Notes under the pieces: generated by a model
What the model saw: only the letters and a program-made list of their open reading frames with translations
Databases searched by the model: none
Told to the model about the DNA's origin: nothing
Part shown: piece by piece, positions 23,872 through 27,426 of the stretch
How the letters are laid out: the number at the start of each line of letters is the position of its first letter
Position numbering within the stretch: position 1 is the first letter of the stretch
Origin: an uncultured Bacteroidales bacterium
GTDB taxonomy: Bacteria > Bacteroidota > Bacteroidia > Bacteroidales > Marinilabiliaceae
Length of the DNA: 27,426 nucleotides
Direction of reading: 5' to 3'
NCBI GenBank assembly: GCA_934725785.1
Contig: CAKVCS010000003.1
Span: 1 to 27,426, forward strand
Position numbers and translations under genes: made by a program

Positions 23872-25413
23872 TTAGTAATTGTTCTGCTTCAGGGAGCCCT
23901 GCGAGGCGTCAATCTCGCTGAGCGGTATGGGCAGGTACTTTTTGCTCTCGCTCCATGTGTTGGTCCGGTAGCCGTAGGCGTCCGGCGTCAGGGTGGCTTG
24001 GGCGTTGCCCGTCCTCACGAGGTCCCAATACCGTTTGCCCTCGCCGACGAACTCCAGCCTCCTCTCGGCCAGTATGTTTTCGAGCGTGGCCTCCTTGTTG
24101 TCGGTCAGGCCGGCGCGGTGGTGCACCTTGTTTAGGTACTCCTTGGCTGCCGAGGCGTCGCCACCCGTGGCGAGTGTCAGCTCGGCGGCGTTGAGCAGGG
24201 TCTCCGCATATCGGTATATGCGCAGGTTGTTGTTGAAGTTGAGGTCTCCGTCGGCTTTCTGGTCGGCGTTGTTGGCCGTGTAGGGCAGGTACTTTTTCAG
24301 CCATAGGCCGGTGTCCTGGTAACGTTTGGTGTATTCGGCCTTGCGCGCGTCGTATATGGTGGCGTCGCGTCGCGCGTCTCCCTCCTCGAAGATGTCGTAG
24401 GTCTCCTGTCTCACAGGCTCGAAGCCCCATCCGCTGTCCACGCCGTCTTCGGCCACGCCGCCGTTGGGGCCTATGACGCGCGGGTATATGGTGCCGCCCG
24501 CGTTGACGTAGCCGTCGCCCCAGCTGCGCACTGCGCCGTCGTCCTTATAGCATATCTCGAATATGCTCTCGCTGCTCCACTCGCCGCTCTCGAGGAATAT
24601 GCCGGCGTAGTCGGGGGCGAGGCCGTACTCCTCGCTGCCTATTATCTCTTGCATGTAGGCCAGGGCTTTGGCGTAGCGGCTCTCGTCCTGCTGGTACATT
24701 ACCATCTCGGCATACACCATCTCGGCGGCGGCGCGGCTCATGCGCCCGACGTTGTCCGAGTCCCACGCCAGCGGCAGTGCCTTACTCTCTATGGCGGACT
24801 CAAGGTCGGCTATGACGGTGGCGTAGACCTCGTCATGCCCTTTCTGCTCGCCAATGTAGGGGGCGGAGAGGTTCTCCATGTAGAAAGGTATGTTGCCGTA
24901 ATATTTCCATAGCAGGTTGTAATAGAACGCCCTCAGGGCCCTTGCCTCAGCGTCTATCTCGGCGCTCTGCTCGTCCGTCAGCTTTCCTTTGGCCCAGCCG
25001 AGGTATGTGAGGACGTCGTTGGCGTTGCGGACGCCCTTGTAGCTCTGCACCCATATGCCTGTCAGCGCGTCGGAGGAGTTCTGAGTGCTCTCGAAGTTGA
25101 ACATTTTGTGCAGGTGCTGGTTGTCCGACACACCGGAGCCGCCGACCCATATGTCATCGCCCATCGCGTCGGCGCAGAGGGGCAGGGGGGCGTATTGCTC
25201 GTTGTTCCAGTCATAGTTCCTCATCGGGCTGTAGGTCGCCACGACGGCCTCCATTATGTGGTCGTAGTTGTTATAGTACTCCTCGAGGGTGGCCTTGTCT
25301 GGCGGTGTCACATCAAGGAAGTCGTCGGAGCACGAGGCCATTCCTAATGCGGACATGGCGCCGAGCGCGGCAACGATGCCGCGGGTCAGATGTATATTGT
25401 CCATAACGATCAT
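23872..25413 (-). CDS. susD: SusD/RagB-family nutrient-binding outer-membrane lipoprotein
   Basis: A 513-residue surface lipoprotein that forms the lid of the SusC transporter and binds incoming oligosaccharides. The signal peptide ends at GMASC (C28), followed by SDDFLDVTPPDKATLEEYY, the standard opening of SusD proteins. TPR-like helices follow (ALRAFYYNLLWKYYGNIPF), and the C-terminal half has the conserved LRIYRYAETLLNAAEL and ILAERRLEFVGEGKRYWDLVR motifs. Length is normal for the family. An ATG three codons downstream (MDNIHL) is an alternative start. It lies 45 bases after susC and 15 bases before the glycan-binding protein, so these three genes are surely one transcript. Confidence 0.97.
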   Translation of the reverse strand: MIVMDNIHLTRGIVAALGAMSALGMASCSDDFLDVTPPDKATLEEYYNNYDHIMEAVVATYSPMRNYDWNNEQYAPLPLCADAMGDDIWVGGSGVSDNQHLHKMFNFESTQNSSDALTGIWVQSYKGVRNANDVLTYLGWAKGKLTDEQSAEIDAEARALRAFYYNLLWKYYGNIPFYMENLSAPYIGEQKGHDEVYATVIADLESAIESKALPLAWDSDNVGRMSRAAAEMVYAEMVMYQQDESRYAKALAYMQEIIGSEEYGLAPDYAGIFLESGEWSSESIFEICYKDDGAVRSWGDGYVNAGGTIYPRVIGPNGGVAEDGVDSGWGFEPVRQETYDIFEEGDARRDATIYDARKAEYTKRYQDTGLWLKKYLPYTANNADQKADGDLNFNNNLRIYRYAETLLNAAELTLATGGDASAAKEYLNKVHHRAGLTDNKEATLENILAERRLEFVGEGKRYWDLVRTGNAQATLTPDAYGYRTNTWSESKKYLPIPLSEIDASQGSLKQNNY

Positions 25414-25458
25414 GTTCTTGTTTTTGTGAAAGTGATAGAACGCGGGTTGCCTTGCTGG

Positions 25459-27426
25459 CTACAGGCCGACGTTCACTCCGAAGTTGAACGTCCGGCTCTG
25501 CGGGTAGACGCCGTAGTCCACGCCGAGCGATGTCCCGCCCGATGATATCTCGGGGTCGAACCCGGCGTATTTGGTCACGGTGAACAGGTTCTCCGCGCCA
25601 ACGAACACCCTTAGCCTGTCTATGAATATTTTGCTTGTCAGGTCGCGCGGCAGGGTGTAGCCCAGCTGTATGTTCTTGAGGCGGAAGTAGCTGCCGTCCG
25701 TCACGTAGAGGTCCGAGCTCTGCCAGTTGGTGGCGTCTCCCACCACGTATCGCGGGTATTTGTCAGACGTGCCTTCGCCTGTCCACCTGTTCAGCATGTA
25801 GCTCGGCAGGTTGGCGGGGCGCACGTCAGTGCGCCTTGTCGCGTCGTATATGTCATTGCCGGCCGTGCCCTGGAAGAGAGCCATGAAGTCCAGTCCGTTC
25901 CACTCCGCGCCGATGGTCAGTCCGTAGGTCCAGTCTGGCATTCCTTTGCCAATCTTGGTGCGGTCGGCAGCCGTTATCTGGCCGTCGCCGTCAACGTCCA
26001 CGAATCGGACGTCGCCAGGCTTGGCGTCAGGTTGAATCATCTCGCCGTCGGCGTTCCTGTAGTTCGCCACCTCGGCCGCGTTTTGGAAGATGCCCGCGGT
26101 CTTATATCCGTAGAAGTAAGGGAAAGGCTCGTCGTTCGAGGCGCGCGTTATCGTGCCCGTGTTCTGCATGTTGTCAAGCTCCAGGTAGCCGGCCGAGTTG
26201 CCAAGGTTGGTCAGCGTGTTTTTGAGGAATGAGGCGTTGCCCCTCGCGTGCATCTTTACGGGGCCTGCTGACCACTTGTAGCCGAGCTCGATCTCGAGGC
26301 CCGTGTTCTCCATGTCTCCGACGTTGCCAAGCGGCGCCTCCGCGCCCACGTAGTCCGGTATCGGCATCTCTATGATCATCCCCGAGGTCTTCTTCTTGTA
26401 CCAGTCGAGGCTAAGTGTCAGCGCGTTGTCGAGGAACCCGAGGTCCACGCCGAGGTCCGTCTGTATGTTCTCCTCCCACTTGAGGTCGGGGTTGGCCAGA
26501 GCGCCGGCCTGCACTCCGTTGACCACGGTCTCGCCGCGGCCGAAGACGCTGTTGTATGGCGATGCCGTCCATGCCGCGTAGGTGAAGTCCCCGATGTTGT
26601 CATTGCCGTTCTTGCCCCAGCTCCCGCGCACCTTGGCGCTGCTGAGCCACTCCGGGGCGTTGACGTACGGCTCGTTGAGAATGTTCCACCCGAGCGAGAA
26701 TGAGGGGAACGTGGCGTACCTGTTGTTCGCCCCGAAGCGCGAGCTGCCGTCGCGGCGGACGGTCACTTGAGCCATGTAGCGCTCATCGTAGTTGTATGAC
26801 GCGCGGAAGAAGTAGGAGCTGAGCGTGTGCTCGTTGGTGGGCCCGCCGCTCGCGCTCATCTCGCCGCGGCTCTGCTCTGCCGACGATTTGTTCATATATG
26901 GCTTGCCCATGTCTTTCAGGTTTTGGACGCTGCCATAAAGCTTCTTGCCCGTGTTCTGCATGGCGCTCTGGCCAGCCACGAGGTTGACGCCGTGGACCCC
27001 GAGCTGCTTGTCCCATGTCAAGACGTTCTCCACCTGCCACACTGTGCCGCGGTCGCTGCTCTGGTGCGCGCTGCTTATGGTGGAGCGGTTGTTGCCCGAG
27101 AGGTAGTAGAGCGGCGTGTATCCGTCCGCTCCCCAGAACGAGAGGTCGGCCCCATAGCTGAAGCGGTATTTCACTCCCTGGCCAATCTCGAGGTCGGCAG
27201 TGAGGTTGGCCACCACCTTGTGGCTCCAGTTGTCGTCGCCAGGCAGGCTCAGCATGGCCAGGGGGTTGTTCATCTCCTGGTAGCTCGAGCCGGGGATGGT
27301 GTACATGCGCCCGTCGCCGTCGTAGAGCATGTACTGCGCCCCATATTTGTCGGCCTGAGCCTTAGCCTCCGCCCCTGATACCGTCGGGGTCAGGATTGGC
27401 GAGAGGTAAAGAGCCGAGCCCAGGAC
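25459..27426 (-). CDS. susC: SusC/RagA-family TonB-dependent outer-membrane transporter (partial, 5' end outside window)
   Basis: The last 655 residues of a SusC-type importer; the frame is open to the window edge, so the ATG at 27330 is internal and not the start. The visible part is the C-terminal beta-barrel, with typical features such as SYFFRASYNYDERYMAQVTVRRDGSSRFG, the paired LSLDWYKKKTSGMIIEMPIPDYVGAEAPLGNVGDMENTGLEIEL stretch split across strands, RFVDVDGDGQITAADRTKIG and the ending RTFNFGVNVGL. The N-terminal carboxypeptidase-like domain and the TonB plug lie outside. It imports oligosaccharides across the outer membrane with energy from TonB, working with the SusD lid. It is the first known gene of the locus in view; its promoter is not in this window. 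Confidence 0.97.
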   Translation of the reverse strand, partial: VLGSALYLSPILTPTVSGAEAKAQADKYGAQYMLYDGDGRMYTIPGSSYQEMNNPLAMLSLPGDDNWSHKVVANLTADLEIGQGVKYRFSYGADLSFWGADGYTPLYYLSGNNRSTISSAHQSSDRGTVWQVENVLTWDKQLGVHGVNLVAGQSAMQNTGKKLYGSVQNLKDMGKPYMNKSSAEQSRGEMSASGGPTNEHTLSSYFFRASYNYDERYMAQVTVRRDGSSRFGANNRYATFPSFSLGWNILNEPYVNAPEWLSSAKVRGSWGKNGNDNIGDFTYAAWTASPYNSVFGRGETVVNGVQAGALANPDLKWEENIQTDLGVDLGFLDNALTLSLDWYKKKTSGMIIEMPIPDYVGAEAPLGNVGDMENTGLEIELGYKWSAGPVKMHARGNASFLKNTLTNLGNSAGYLELDNMQNTGTITRASNDEPFPYFYGYKTAGIFQNAAEVANYRNADGEMIQPDAKPGDVRFVDVDGDGQITAADRTKIGKGMPDWTYGLTIGAEWNGLDFMALFQGTAGNDIYDATRRTDVRPANLPSYMLNRWTGEGTSDKYPRYVVGDATNWQSSDLYVTDGSYFRLKNIQLGYTLPRDLTSKIFIDRLRVFVGAENLFTVTKYAGFDPEISSGGTSLGVDYGVYPQSRTFNFGVNVGL

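Noticed and set aside
22813..24135. A 440-codon open frame on the + strand opposite the glycan-binding protein and susD
   Set aside because: It spans the boundary of two well-supported minus-strand genes and resembles no known family.

Overview
The window is GC-rich Bacteroidales chromosome (phylum Bacteroidota). The evidence is the SusC/SusD pair, BACON and CBM4-like surface lipoproteins, a SusR-like membrane-spanning regulator, and promoters of the Bacteroidota type (TTTG, 19-20 bases, TAnnTTTG) in front of both tRNA genes. The genus cannot be told from the sequence alone.

Layout. (a) 2-4065, + strand: the end of a surface-polysaccharide cluster, with an N-acetyltransferase (5' end outside the window), a Gfo/Idh/MocA oxidoreductase, a UDP-sugar 6-dehydrogenase and a family 4 glycosyltransferase, overlapping or closely spaced. 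Together they fit synthesis and transfer of an acetamido-uronic acid sugar. (b) 4137-8891: two identical tRNA-Phe(GAA) genes as direct repeats about 4.7 kb apart. They enclose a periplasmic S41 (CtpA-type) protease that overlaps a CPBP membrane protease, a small heat-shock protein behind a textbook sigma-54 promoter, and an Rpn/PDDEXK_2 nuclease-like gene. (c) 9016-10722: a secreted PL1-like pectate lyase. (d) 10723-11060: a structured intergenic region. (e) 11061-16471: polA, hflX and recA. (f) 16639-18318: a SusR-like (DUF6377-type) regulator convergent with (g) a minus-strand polysaccharide utilization locus, 27426 down to 18403. The locus runs susC (5' end outside), susD, a surface glycan-binding lipoprotein with two CBM4-like modules, a GH16 lipoprotein and a GH3 lipoprotein.

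How the genes work together. GH16 of the laminarinase type plus GH3 and a CBM4-like binding protein suggest a beta-1,3- or mixed-linkage beta-glucan locus. The endo-acting GH16 gene is broken: about 37 bases are missing near its 3' end. The family's usual C-terminus is still readable in another frame, so the lesion is recent or an assembly error.

No clearly new multi-gene defence or mobile system is visible. The observations most worth checking are the GH16 deletion, the sigma-54 promoter in front of hsp20, the structured RNA-like region upstream of polA, and the two tRNA-Phe genes whose terminators lie directly in front of protein genes with no visible promoter of their own.
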